Below, one piece after another: positions 45,714-53,754 of a stretch of DNA of 64,000 nucleotides. A program made the translations under genes and the position numbers. This DNA comes from Chryseobacterium sp. Tr-659 (lineage in GTDB: Bacteria > Bacteroidota > Bacteroidia > Flavobacteriales > Weeksellaceae): the NCBI RefSeq assembly GCF_011752975.1, contig NZ_VWWP01000002.1, positions 558,001 through 622,000 on the forward strand, written 5' to 3'. Every line of letters starts with the position of its first letter. The stretch's first letter is position 1. Below the pieces are notes generated by a model that had not been told where the DNA came from, searched no databases, and was given only the letters and a program-made list of their open reading frames with translations.

Positions 45714-46529
45714 ATGAATATTCTTAGATTATTGGATAAGCTTTCTCATGATAAATTTTTCACAACGGAAGCATCAAGACTGGAAACGATTACGAATATG
45801 TCATTATTCGGAAAAAAAGCAGCGATTGCAGCAATACCTCTTGGATTAGGAACGCTTATGACTACTTCTGCCAAAGCAGAATCTCCAAAACCAGGGGGAA
45901 CAGGAGCTGCTTTTAAAAGTACTCTTACGGATGCCTTACAACTGGCATTGGTTCTGGAATATCTTGAAAATGAATACTACAGTATAGGACTGTCTACACC
46001 AGGACTGATCCCTAACGCAGACCGTACTGTTTTTATGCAGATCTCAAAGCATGAATCAGCACATGTCAGCTTCCTTAAAAGTACACTCACTTCTCTGGGA
46101 ACAGCTCCTGGAAATAAACCCACTTTTGATTTTACAGCCAATGGAAGCTTTTCTCCTTTTACAGATTATAATCAATTTCTTATTCTGGCCCAGGCTTTTG
46201 AAGATACAGGAGTAAGAGCCTATAAAGGGCAGGCCGGGAATGTAATGTCTGATAAAGGAGTACTTCAGGCTGCTTTACAGATACATTCGGTTGAAGCAAG
46301 ACATGCTTCACAGGTAAGAAGAATGAGAGCTAATAAAGGATGGATTGAACTTGCGGACGGAGGAAATATGCCATCAGCCACCAATCCTGTTTATACAGGA
46401 GAAGACAATCTCACTCAGGCAGGATACAATACCGGATCTTTATTTGGTGCAGCAGCAGGTTCTGCGGCTTATGATGAAATTTTAAGCGGAAGTGATGCAA
46501 CAGCTATTGCTTCGCTGTTCATAGTTTAG
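45714..46529 (+). CDS. Ferritin-like domain protein, paralogous to the preceding gene
   Basis: A 271-residue protein with the same ferritin-like layout: LALVLEYLENEYYSIGL, KHESAHVSFLKSTL, AFEDTGVRAYKGQAG and HSVEARHASQVRRMR. The N-terminus has a hydrophobic segment (GKKAAIAAIPLGLGTLMTTSAKA) that looks like a late-placed export signal. It begins 24 bases after the preceding ferritin-like gene, so the two are an operon and may form a heteromer. A terminator follows at 46559. Confidence 0.87.
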   Translation: MNILRLLDKLSHDKFFTTEASRLETITNMSLFGKKAAIAAIPLGLGTLMTTSAKAESPKPGGTGAAFKSTLTDALQLALVLEYLENEYYSIGLSTPGLIPNADRTVFMQISKHESAHVSFLKSTLTSLGTAPGNKPTFDFTANGSFSPFTDYNQFLILAQAFEDTGVRAYKGQAGNVMSDKGVLQAALQIHSVEARHASQVRRMRANKGWIELADGGNMPSATNPVYTGEDNLTQAGYNTGSLFGAAAGSAAYDEILSGSDATAIASLFIV

Positions 46530-46558
46530 TTGTGATTTGGATGATGGTAAGGTGATGC

Positions 46559-46590
46559 GTCCATTTCCGGGCAAACCTGGAAATGGACTT
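46559..46590 (+). terminator. Terminator-like hairpin after the ferritin-like pair
   Basis: GTCCATTTCC and its complement GGAAATGGAC form a 10-base stem that extends by two or three pairs with one mismatch. TTTAAAA follows. Confidence 0.6.
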
Positions 46591-46667
46591 TAAAAACATC
46601 GATCGTCAGACCTTAAAAAAACACATATTAATTATATAGCTTACTATTATCCGGACTTAAACCATGG

Positions 46668-46717
46668 GTACCATATCTCAGCATATGGTACTTTTCATAA
46701 ATAATCAATTGATTATT
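46668..46717. repeat. Hairpin and adjoining perfect palindrome
   Basis: A 9-base stem (46668-46676 with 46683-46691) is followed by TTTT. An 18-base perfect palindrome (46700-46717, AATAATCAATTGATTATT) lies directly after it. The first may be a terminator; the second could be a dimeric protein-binding site. Confidence 0.45.
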
Positions 46718-46746
46718 TTGCCGAACCCAGATTCGTAATCGGTATA

Positions 46747-46790
46747 ATAAATAAGGATCAACTTATGATTTTAAGTTGATCCTTATTTAT
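46747..46790. terminator. Strong bidirectional terminator
   Basis: A perfect 19-base stem (46747-46765 with 46772-46790) has T-rich ends on both strands. It lies 15 bases after the stop of the minus-strand repressor gene. Confidence 0.85.
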
Positions 46791-46805
46791 ATATTAATTC
46801 AAAGA

Positions 46806-47591
46806 TTAAGATTTTTTGCGACGCCCTGAAACCTTACGGTCCAGATCCTTTATATCTTGTCTCAGCTCGCGGAACATTTCTTTAAAATTATAACTTTCAT
46901 AATCGCCGGGCTCAAAATCTTCAGGGAAAATTCCTGAAGCATACTGCCAGATTTCAACCACTTCTTCAAAAGGAATGTCATAAGGTTCATAGAACGTATT
47001 ATCTGCACTTACACAAATTGAATTTTCTTTTCTTTCTTTAAAGCGCTTATAGGTAATTCCGTCATTCAATGTTACAAAGACATAGGTTTTCCCTTGTTTC
47101 AAATCATTAATTCCTTCTACATATTTTCCTACAATATAAGAACCGTTTCTGAAAGGCGGCATAGAATCTCCGTCTGCAGGGAAAGCTCTGTATTTTCCAT
47201 TAGTAAGGAAAGGGAGTGCAATTCTCTGAAGGCTTTCGATATATTCCACATCGCTATATCCTTCAAGATATCCCATTGAAGCTTTCTGTGGAATAATTTC
47301 TATGGTATCATTTCCGTGGGTATCTACTGCCACTGGGAGAACAATTCTGTTATCCGGAAGTTTAAGCATTTCATCCATCGGGTATTTTTCAATATCTACC
47401 GACAGCATGAGGTCAATACTTACATGGAAATATTTGGAAATTTTAATGAGCAGCTCAATGGGAGGTTCGGATATACCGTTTTCATATTTTGAATATCGTA
47501 CACGGGAGATACTCAGTTCATCGGCTACATTTTGTTGGGAGAGCTTTCTTCTGGCTCTTAAGAATCTTATATTATTTGAAAAAACTGACAT
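46806..47591 (-). CDS. XRE family regulator with S24/LexA-like domain
   Basis: A 261-residue repressor. The helix-turn-helix is at residues ~5-62 (NIRFLRARRKLSQQNVADEL, ISRVRYSKYENGISEPP). The C-terminal S24 domain has Ser in DGDSMPPFRNGSYIVG and Lys in TYKRFKERK, the expected dyad. No clear Ala-Gly cleavage site is seen between the domains. The C-terminal tail is charged (LRQDIKDLDRKVSGRRKK). Such proteins respond to DNA damage in some bacteria and phages. No phage genes are near, so it may be a host regulator. Confidence 0.88.
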   Translation of the reverse strand: MSVFSNNIRFLRARRKLSQQNVADELSISRVRYSKYENGISEPPIELLIKISKYFHVSIDLMLSVDIEKYPMDEMLKLPDNRIVLPVAVDTHGNDTIEIIPQKASMGYLEGYSDVEYIESLQRIALPFLTNGKYRAFPADGDSMPPFRNGSYIVGKYVEGINDLKQGKTYVFVTLNDGITYKRFKERKENSICVSADNTFYEPYDIPFEEVVEIWQYASGIFPEDFEPGDYESYNFKEMFRELRQDIKDLDRKVSGRRKKS

Positions 47592-48040
47592 TGATAAAAG
47601 TATGTCAGCAAAAATACAAAATTTGATTCCGTTATCAATAATTCAGATTGGGATTTACTATAAGAACTAAACTATTTTTAATGCATGTGTTGCTTATTTT
47701 TTCTAAAAATGGATTATTCTGAGTATTTCAGATGCCAAATGTGGAGGATGAAAGTTAGTTTTCAGAGAAATTTCAAAGGTTTTATTCGTTTTGAAGAATA
47801 AGCATAAATAAACAGTATTTAGTGTAAAAATAATAACTCTAAATTTTGCAAATTGAGTTATGTTTTTTAACATTTAGAAAATCAATTAGATATAAATAAA
47901 AATGATATTCTTATTAAAACACCTTTATATTAATGGAATATTAAATTATAAAATTATTTAATTATTTTATTCGAAATAATTGCAATTGTATTGTAATTAT
48001 TCCTATATTCGTGATGTAATAATCATATAAAATTATAGTT
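47592..48040 (+). other. AT-rich intergenic region upstream of the bacteriocin-like gene
   Basis: No ORF of interest is seen. The last 60 bases contain the promoter of the small peptide gene (47980-48011). The rest is low-complexity AT-rich sequence. Confidence 0.5.
47980..48011 (+). promoter_or_regulatory. Probable promoter of the bacteriocin-like gene
   Basis: TTG at 47980-47982, a 21-base spacer and TATATTCG at 48004-48011 fit the Bacteroidetes pattern with one mismatch. The ATG is 29 bases further. Confidence 0.5.
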
Positions 48041-48325
48041 ATGAAAAACTTAAAAAAATTAGACAGAAACGAATTAAAAACTATTTCAGGTAACGGACTT
48101 CTAGATCCAATCGGTGGATTACTAGGTGGACTAGGAGGTGTAGTTGGTGGAGTAGTTGGCGGTGTAGGTACTATCGTTGGTGGTGTAGTTACTGGCGTAG
48201 GATCTACAGTTGGTGGAGTAGTAGGCGGTGTAAGTACTGTTGTTACTAACGCTTTATGCCAAACACAGTGTGTAGTAAATGGTGTTATCCACATCAGACT
48301 ACTTGAGTGTGGTACTACTTGCTAA
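48041..48325 (+). CDS. Bacteriocin-like glycine-zipper peptide
   Basis: A 94-residue peptide. The leader MKNLKKLDRNELKTISGNG is the type found on bacteriocin-like peptides of Chryseobacterium and relatives, though a GN(G) replaces the usual double glycine. Residues ~20-68 are a run of GGLLGG, GGVVGGVVGGVG and GGVVTGVG units, a glycine zipper that could insert in membranes. The C-terminal part (ALCQTQCVVN, LLECGTTC) has four cysteines for disulfides. Its own promoter and a strong terminator make it a monocistronic unit. No transporter, modification enzyme or immunity gene is adjacent. Confidence 0.75.
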   Translation: MKNLKKLDRNELKTISGNGLLDPIGGLLGGLGGVVGGVVGGVGTIVGGVVTGVGSTVGGVVGGVSTVVTNALCQTQCVVNGVIHIRLLECGTTC

Positions 48326-48352
48326 TCAGTAAGTTCTGACATTAAAAATTAT

Positions 48353-48378
48353 ACCGCTCTTTTCAGAGCGGTTTTTTT
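48353..48378 (+). terminator. Terminator of the bacteriocin-like gene
   Basis: The perfect 8-base stem ACCGCTCT/AGAGCGGT (48353-48360 with 48365-48372) is followed by a run of T. Confidence 0.9.
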
Positions 48379-48397
48379 GTGATTTGAATTCCTGTGG

Positions 48398-48428
48398 AAA
48401 AAGAAAGACTGCCTAAAAAGCAGTCTCT
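48398..48428 (-). terminator. Terminator of the lipoprotein hydrolase gene
   Basis: On the minus strand AGACTGC pairs with GCAGTCT (48420-48426 with 48406-48412) and a T-rich run follows. It lies about 80 bases past the stop at 48506. Confidence 0.7.
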
Positions 48429-48505
48429 CCTTTCGTAAAAAAATCTATAAAATAAATATGAATGTTGTTTAATAATTTTCTTTTCACCCTCTATTCAAAA
48501 TATTA

Positions 48506-49498
48506 TTACTTTCTAAAAAAAGTCAAAGCGGGGGTAATCCCCAGAGCTGCCTCCCCATGTTCTCCATTAGGTATAAAAATATTAGGTATTTTGTTCGTAA
48601 TTATGAAATTTTTTTCATCCTGTTCTATTTGTCCCACTGCCTCATCATGCTCGGCCAAAGAGTAAAATGTTTTTGAAAGCATATTATTTCCTACAAGGAG
48701 AGTGATATAATTCTTAATGTGATTGAGTTGTAATTTTGTCATAACATTGAAATAGGGCAGTTCATTGGCCGGAACATCTTTGGTTACTACAGTTGTTCCT
48801 TTAGTAAATGAAGCATCTATATTTTTGGGATAATTATCTGTAAATGCCTTTATGGGCTTTATTCTTGTAGCGGATATTATATAACCGGCTGGATTTATTT
48901 TTCCTGAAGTCATATAATTCTGCACTATAAAACTACCATTTGAATGTCCAAATATGTAAACGGTCTTGTTATTTGATTTTAACCATTTTATTATTTTCTC
49001 CGTCACATTAAGAGTCTGGTTATTGACTTCTTCTGCATTGGCACTTGTAAATGAAGATCCACTTCCAAAAACTGTGGGGTTAGTACTATGAGCTTGTCTT
49101 AAACCAACCACCGTATGATTAATAAATCCCTTAGAATTAATTTCTTCTTTAATCATTTTTACATAATCATATCCTACTTCATGTTTTGGGCCGCCTTCAA
49201 GAAAAACAACTACAGTATCTTTGATTGCAGAAATAGCTACATCTTTCTTATTTTCATCAAAAATCAGCTTTTGAGGATCTGCCGGCATTTCCATTCTCAC
49301 ATAAGGAACTTGTTTTTTTATTAACGGAAAGCCTCCTGCCTTCGGATTATCCTCAATAATAGGTAATTCATGCTTGATGGCATTATTATCATTGAGATTA
49401 TTGTCCTCATGACATGATTGTACGAAAAGTATAACCGAAAGAAATACAGCAGGCAATGTAAAATGTCTAACTAAAGACACTATCAATTCTTTTTTCAT
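48506..49498 (-). CDS. Alpha/beta-hydrolase-like lipoprotein
   Basis: A 330-residue protein. The N-terminus ends FVQSCHEDN, a lipobox, so it is a lipoprotein. The nucleophile elbow is FGHSNGSFI. The base is probably His in NGEHGEAAL, and an Asp in EHDEAVG may complete the triad. An early strand VVVFLEGGPKHEVGYDYV precedes the elbow as in the fold. The substrate is unknown. It is convergent with the bacteriocin-like gene. A role in immunity to that peptide is conceivable but has no direct support. Confidence 0.7.
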   Translation of the reverse strand: MKKELIVSLVRHFTLPAVFLSVILFVQSCHEDNNLNDNNAIKHELPIIEDNPKAGGFPLIKKQVPYVRMEMPADPQKLIFDENKKDVAISAIKDTVVVFLEGGPKHEVGYDYVKMIKEEINSKGFINHTVVGLRQAHSTNPTVFGSGSSFTSANAEEVNNQTLNVTEKIIKWLKSNNKTVYIFGHSNGSFIVQNYMTSGKINPAGYIISATRIKPIKAFTDNYPKNIDASFTKGTTVVTKDVPANELPYFNVMTKLQLNHIKNYITLLVGNNMLSKTFYSLAEHDEAVGQIEQDEKNFIITNKIPNIFIPNGEHGEAALGITPALTFFRK

Positions 49499-49843
49499 TA
49501 TGTATGTTTTTAATTGAGGGCAAAGCTCTAAATAAATAAATTACTACTGCACAATTAATTCGTTAATAATTGTTATTCAAAGGAAAATAAGGTATTAATG
49601 TTCATTAGTTTTAATGGATATTATAAAATTTATACCTAATAAATCTGAATTAAATGAATCTAGGGAAGAGGAAATAATCTTTCTGAAGTATTCCAATTAG
49701 ATATTTGTGTATTTATAGAGTTTTTTGAGTACTGTAAATAAGAAAAATTTTTCTCAATTTTGTGAATAAATAAATTAAAGAAGATTGAAGAGCCACTCCT
49801 AAAAATTAAACAACATTTTAAAACTCTATAAAAAAGATATTAT
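49499..49843 (+). other. AT-rich spacer upstream of the M60 peptidase
   Basis: It lies between divergent genes. No ORF, hairpin or clear promoter box is seen beyond weak AT-rich candidates near 49750. Confidence 0.4.
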
Positions 49844-52800
49844 ATGAAAAAACTACTATTGCTTTTCCCCTTATTATGCAGCCTGCATGCATTTTCGCAG
49901 CTCGTCCAGGTGCCTGTATATACAGGTACATCTTTACAACCGGCACAATCGGGGGAAGAAGCCGCCAAGATGCTTGATGGTAACAATGCAACTATGTATC
50001 ATTCTAAATGGAATCAGAGCGGTATTCCCGATGAGCTGAAGTTTTATTTTACCTCTAATATTACCAGTATAAAAAAACTGGTCTACACTCCAAGACAATC
50101 CGGAGGTACTAACGGAATATGGACCAATGTAAGTATTTCCTACAGTACACAAGCGGCTCCCAACACTTTTATCCCGATAGGTAACAACTTAGTTTGGGCC
50201 GCCAATACTCAGGATAAGGAAGTTGTTTTTCCAACGGCGATCCAAAATCCTTACATTATTAAAATTTCGGTAAATGCAGGCGTAGGAAATTTTTCGAGCT
50301 GCGCAGAAATGAAATTCTTTTCCGAAACACAACCTGTAATTGCTGATGGTGCAGACTGTGCAATCAATACATCAGAACTAAGCATCAATGGTGCCAGCGA
50401 TATAAAAGCAACCATTATTCCTTCGGGGACTACCGCATCTTCTTATCAGCCTGGAGCAAACATTGATAAATCTTATGATAACGATGTAAATACACTTTAT
50501 CACTCTTCATGGAGCAATACTACTTTTCCAGTAGTTCTAAATTACAGGTTAGATGGTGTTACTCCTATTGATTATCTTAAGTATACGCCAAGAGCTAGTG
50601 GAAGCAATGGCCGGTTTGGAAACGTAAGCATCAGTTATAATACTACCGCAAACAGTACGTTTGTTACATTGATGTCTTATGATTTTCAGAATCCTTCTTC
50701 TCCTGTGAATGTTTATTTTCCTAATCAGATCATTCCTTTAAATATCAGAATTACCATAAACAGTGGTGAAGGAAATTTTGCAAGCTGCGCTGAAATGGGC
50801 TTTTATACAATAGGCTCTTCCGGAACAGCTAACACTTATACCCATATTTTCACAAACAATCTTTATTCAGCATTAAAGCCTTCTGTTTCTCAAGCAGATA
50901 TAGATGCAATAACATCTCCTTTCTATAAAAGTTTAGCACAATGTTTATTCAATGGGACTTATGTAAATAAATATAGAATTCAGGATTATGAGGTATATCC
51001 ACCTGTGGCTGTTACTACCAATAATTTAAAGGTGGGAAGTGGGTATGACAGTTTTGAAAATCCTACAGGTATTGTATTTGAAAGGGAAAATAAGGCCGTT
51101 ATGTTTGTTCAGAATATCCCGGCAGGAGCGAATGTCTCGTTACAGATAAAGGATTTTTCTACAGTACTCGGAGGTACCACTTCCTATTATCAGCTTCATA
51201 ACGGATTAAATGTATTTCAGCCAACCAACAGTGGCTTAGGATATATTAGTTATTATAATATTAACAGTGCATTGCCTGATATCCGGGTTAATATTGTTTC
51301 TGGTAAGGTAAATGGTCTTTATCATTATCAGACGTCTACACAAAACGACTGGCAGGATAATCTGACGAATTCAGCTTATAATATGATTGATGTTGTGGGT
51401 CAGCATTCTCATTTGGTTTATAAGAAAAGTATGCTGAAGAATCATGCTCCTTTTAATCCTGCAGAACTTATTGCCAAATATGACCTTATTGTAAAAAATG
51501 AATGGCTTGTGATGGGGCTATATAAATATAATTTAGTTCCGAAAAACCGTATGTTCAGCTACAGTAATAATGGAGGAGGCTGGTATGCAGGAGGACTGGG
51601 TATAAATATGGACTCAGACTGGGGTGAAGAAAGTATGGCCAATGTGAATCAATTATCTTTATGGGGACTTGCCCATGAATTTGGACATATCAATCAGATA
51701 AGGCCAGACATTAAATGGATTGGTACTACAGAAGTTACCAATAATATGCATAGTACATGGGTAGATTATCATATGAATCCACAAAACGACGGAATGTCCC
51801 GTCTGGAAAGAGAATCAGTGGAACCTGCAACAGGAATGACCAGCATATCATCAGGAAGAATAAACGGAGCGATTCTGAATACCACAATAAACCAGGAAGC
51901 TTTACAGGGAAATACAAATACAGATGTTTTTAAAGTACTGGTTCCTTTCTGGCAATTGGAATTGTATTATCAATTGGCGGGAGCTTCACGAAATGCACCT
52001 GTTCTGTCCTTTAATTATCCAACCAATTATACAGGAGTAGATTATGCTCATTGGTTTGGAATGGTAGCAAATATTGCAAGAAGTTATAATGCTTCAGGTG
52101 TTTCCAATGGTGAGTTGCTTCTGAATTTTGTAAAAAACACCTGCGCTGTAGTACAGGAAGATCTGACCGGCTTCTTCATAAAAACCGGATTTTTAAAACC
52201 AATAGACCGTTCTATTGATGATTACGGTGTTGGTCAACTTACCATTACACAGGCTCAGATTGATGCTACTATTGCACACATTCAGGCTCAGAATTATCAA
52301 GCACCTGTTTCGCCTGTAATGCATTATATTTCATCCCGAAGTATTGCCGCTTTCCGTGATCATCTTCCATTAAGCGGGCAGACAGGGCAAGGGGTTACTT
52401 TAAGCAATGGTTACCTTACGGTACAACATAGTGTGTGGCAAAATGCAGTAGCTTATGAAACATTTAATGCTAATAATGAGCTTATCTATGTATCTGTAAT
52501 GGGAACAGGAGATACTACTAATCAGACTACAAAAGTTTATTATCCGTCTAATGCTGCGGCAGTGTATGCGGTAGGTTACGACGGACAGAAAATTTTGGTG
52601 TATCCCATTTCAAATTTGACACTTTCTGTAAATAAAGTGGAAAACAGCAATTCTGAATTAATGGTCTATCCTAATCCTGTGGAGAAGAATAGTTTAATCC
52701 ACATTCAAGTAAAAAATGCATCAGGAAATTACAATGCAGAAATCTTAAGTATAGATGGTAAATTAATTTTCAGTTCAAAAGGAAATATTGAAGCCATTGA

Positions 52801-52909
52801 AAAGAATATCAATACAGAGATTCTTAAATATCCTTCCGGAATTTATTTGCTTTCTTTAAAAGATTCAAAAGGTAATGCATTTAAAGCTGTCAGGATTATT
52901 AAAAAATAA
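49844..52909 (+). CDS. M60 family metallopeptidase with two discoidin-like domains and a T9SS domain
   Basis: A 1021-residue secreted protease. After the signal peptide (MKKLLLLFPLLCSLHAFSQ) come two similar F5/8 type C-like domains (~25-160 and ~180-325; each has a DYLKYTPRASG- or KLVYTPRQSG-like strand and an ISYNT-like strand, and ends FASCAEM). The peptidase domain covers ~420-800. The zinc site HEFGH is at 611-615 and Glu630 fits HEXGHX(8-28)E. M60 enzymes cleave mucin-type glycoproteins. The C-terminus (MVYPNPVEKN to VRIIKK) is a T9SS type A sorting domain. A perfect-stem terminator follows. Confidence 0.92.
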   Translation: MKKLLLLFPLLCSLHAFSQLVQVPVYTGTSLQPAQSGEEAAKMLDGNNATMYHSKWNQSGIPDELKFYFTSNITSIKKLVYTPRQSGGTNGIWTNVSISYSTQAAPNTFIPIGNNLVWAANTQDKEVVFPTAIQNPYIIKISVNAGVGNFSSCAEMKFFSETQPVIADGADCAINTSELSINGASDIKATIIPSGTTASSYQPGANIDKSYDNDVNTLYHSSWSNTTFPVVLNYRLDGVTPIDYLKYTPRASGSNGRFGNVSISYNTTANSTFVTLMSYDFQNPSSPVNVYFPNQIIPLNIRITINSGEGNFASCAEMGFYTIGSSGTANTYTHIFTNNLYSALKPSVSQADIDAITSPFYKSLAQCLFNGTYVNKYRIQDYEVYPPVAVTTNNLKVGSGYDSFENPTGIVFERENKAVMFVQNIPAGANVSLQIKDFSTVLGGTTSYYQLHNGLNVFQPTNSGLGYISYYNINSALPDIRVNIVSGKVNGLYHYQTSTQNDWQDNLTNSAYNMIDVVGQHSHLVYKKSMLKNHAPFNPAELIAKYDLIVKNEWLVMGLYKYNLVPKNRMFSYSNNGGGWYAGGLGINMDSDWGEESMANVNQLSLWGLAHEFGHINQIRPDIKWIGTTEVTNNMHSTWVDYHMNPQNDGMSRLERESVEPATGMTSISSGRINGAILNTTINQEALQGNTNTDVFKVLVPFWQLELYYQLAGASRNAPVLSFNYPTNYTGVDYAHWFGMVANIARSYNASGVSNGELLLNFVKNTCAVVQEDLTGFFIKTGFLKPIDRSIDDYGVGQLTITQAQIDATIAHIQAQNYQAPVSPVMHYISSRSIAAFRDHLPLSGQTGQGVTLSNGYLTVQHSVWQNAVAYETFNANNELIYVSVMGTGDTTNQTTKVYYPSNAAAVYAVGYDGQKILVYPISNLTLSVNKVENSNSELMVYPNPVEKNSLIHIQVKNASGNYNAEILSIDGKLIFSSKGNIEAIEKNINTEILKYPSGIYLLSLKDSKGNAFKAVRIIKK

Positions 52910-52923
52910 TTTTTAAAATTCAT

Positions 52924-52970
52924 AAATAAACTCACGAAACATGTTTTTTAGTTTCGTGAGTTTATTTCTT
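52924..52970 (+). terminator. Terminator of the M60 peptidase gene
   Basis: A perfect 17-base stem (52924-52940 with 52951-52967) with a T-rich end. It holds the same place as the terminator at 55279, part of a duplicated 3' segment. Confidence 0.9.
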
Positions 52971-53062
52971 TTAAAATGATGTGATCATGAGATATAAGCA
53001 ATGGAAACTATTTACTTCTATTCATTTATAACAAAGTATATTGATCTCTATTTAGATACTGA

Positions 53063-53449
53063 TTATTTTATTTTGGTCATTTCGCATTCCATTTCCTCAT
53101 CAGAAAAATTCGATCCAATTTTTAAGAACACCTTTCCATCTACAACTTTTACAATTTCTACTTTTACAACATCGTTAGGAGAAGAGCCTTCTAAAATTTC
53201 GCCTTTTATAATTTTTCTGTTTTTCAATTCATAATGACAGTCATCTTTCCAAACAATATCATAAATTGCTTTAAAGCCTAATTTTTCATTTTTTTCAGTT
53301 TGGGTTTTCAGATTTCTTTCAACCACAAATACTCCATACTCACCAGAATCCAGCTCAAATTTTCCAATATGTGCAGATTTGCAGTTAGATACCTGCGCAT
53401 TTATAGTTAAAGAAAAGAATAGGAGGGAGAAGAAAAAGATTTTGCTCAT
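53063..53449 (-). CDS. Small secreted protein of unknown function
   Basis: A 128-residue protein with a signal peptide (MSKIFFFSLLFFSLTINAQ); an ATG six codons upstream at 53467 is less likely. The mature part has three or four cysteines (VSNCKSAHIGKF, DDCHYEL, EMECEMTKIK) and is beta-rich. Related short proteins occur near T9SS genes in Chryseobacterium, sometimes with misleading database names. A remnant of the same 5' end lies at 55359-55432, so the gene was once duplicated. Confidence 0.7.
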   Translation of the reverse strand: MSKIFFFSLLFFSLTINAQVSNCKSAHIGKFELDSGEYGVFVVERNLKTQTEKNEKLGFKAIYDIVWKDDCHYELKNRKIIKGEILEGSSPNDVVKVEIVKVVDGKVFLKIGSNFSDEEMECEMTKIK

Positions 53450-53575
53450 AAGAGATTGAATTTTCACTGGTTTTAGTTTGTGCTAAAATAAATATAATTA
53501 AAATAGTAATTACAAAAACTCACCCAAAAGATAATATAAGAAACTTAAAGATTTATTTTGTAATACAACTTTATT

Positions 53576-53610
53576 ACGACATGTTTTGTCGTTGTGCATC
53601 TATATCTTTG
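53576..53610 (+). promoter_or_regulatory. Promoter box and inverted repeat before the BspA-like gene
   Basis: TATCTTTG (53603-53610) matches TAnnTTTG exactly. The inverted repeat ACGACA-N5-TGTCGT (53576-53592) lies over the expected -33 region and may be an operator. The leader would be about 140 bases long. Confidence 0.45.
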
Positions 53611-53754
53611 TATTAGAGATAAGATAAGTAATCCCGGGAATTTTTATTCTTACCAAACAAAATTTTTAACCTTAAAACTTATTGCTTCAAAAAATTCAGA
53701 ACAACACTTTTCTATTTTTTTTAATGACTCTTATTTTGTGAAATTTTTTAAATT

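Noticed and set aside
46806..47591. Prophage repressor reading of the XRE/S24 gene
   Set aside because: No integrase, structural or lysis gene is nearby, so a prophage cannot be supported.
47962..48294. 110-codon minus-strand ORF rich in Pro and Thr
   Set aside because: The PTTPPT pattern is the reverse of the Gly/Val codon runs in the bacteriocin-like gene.
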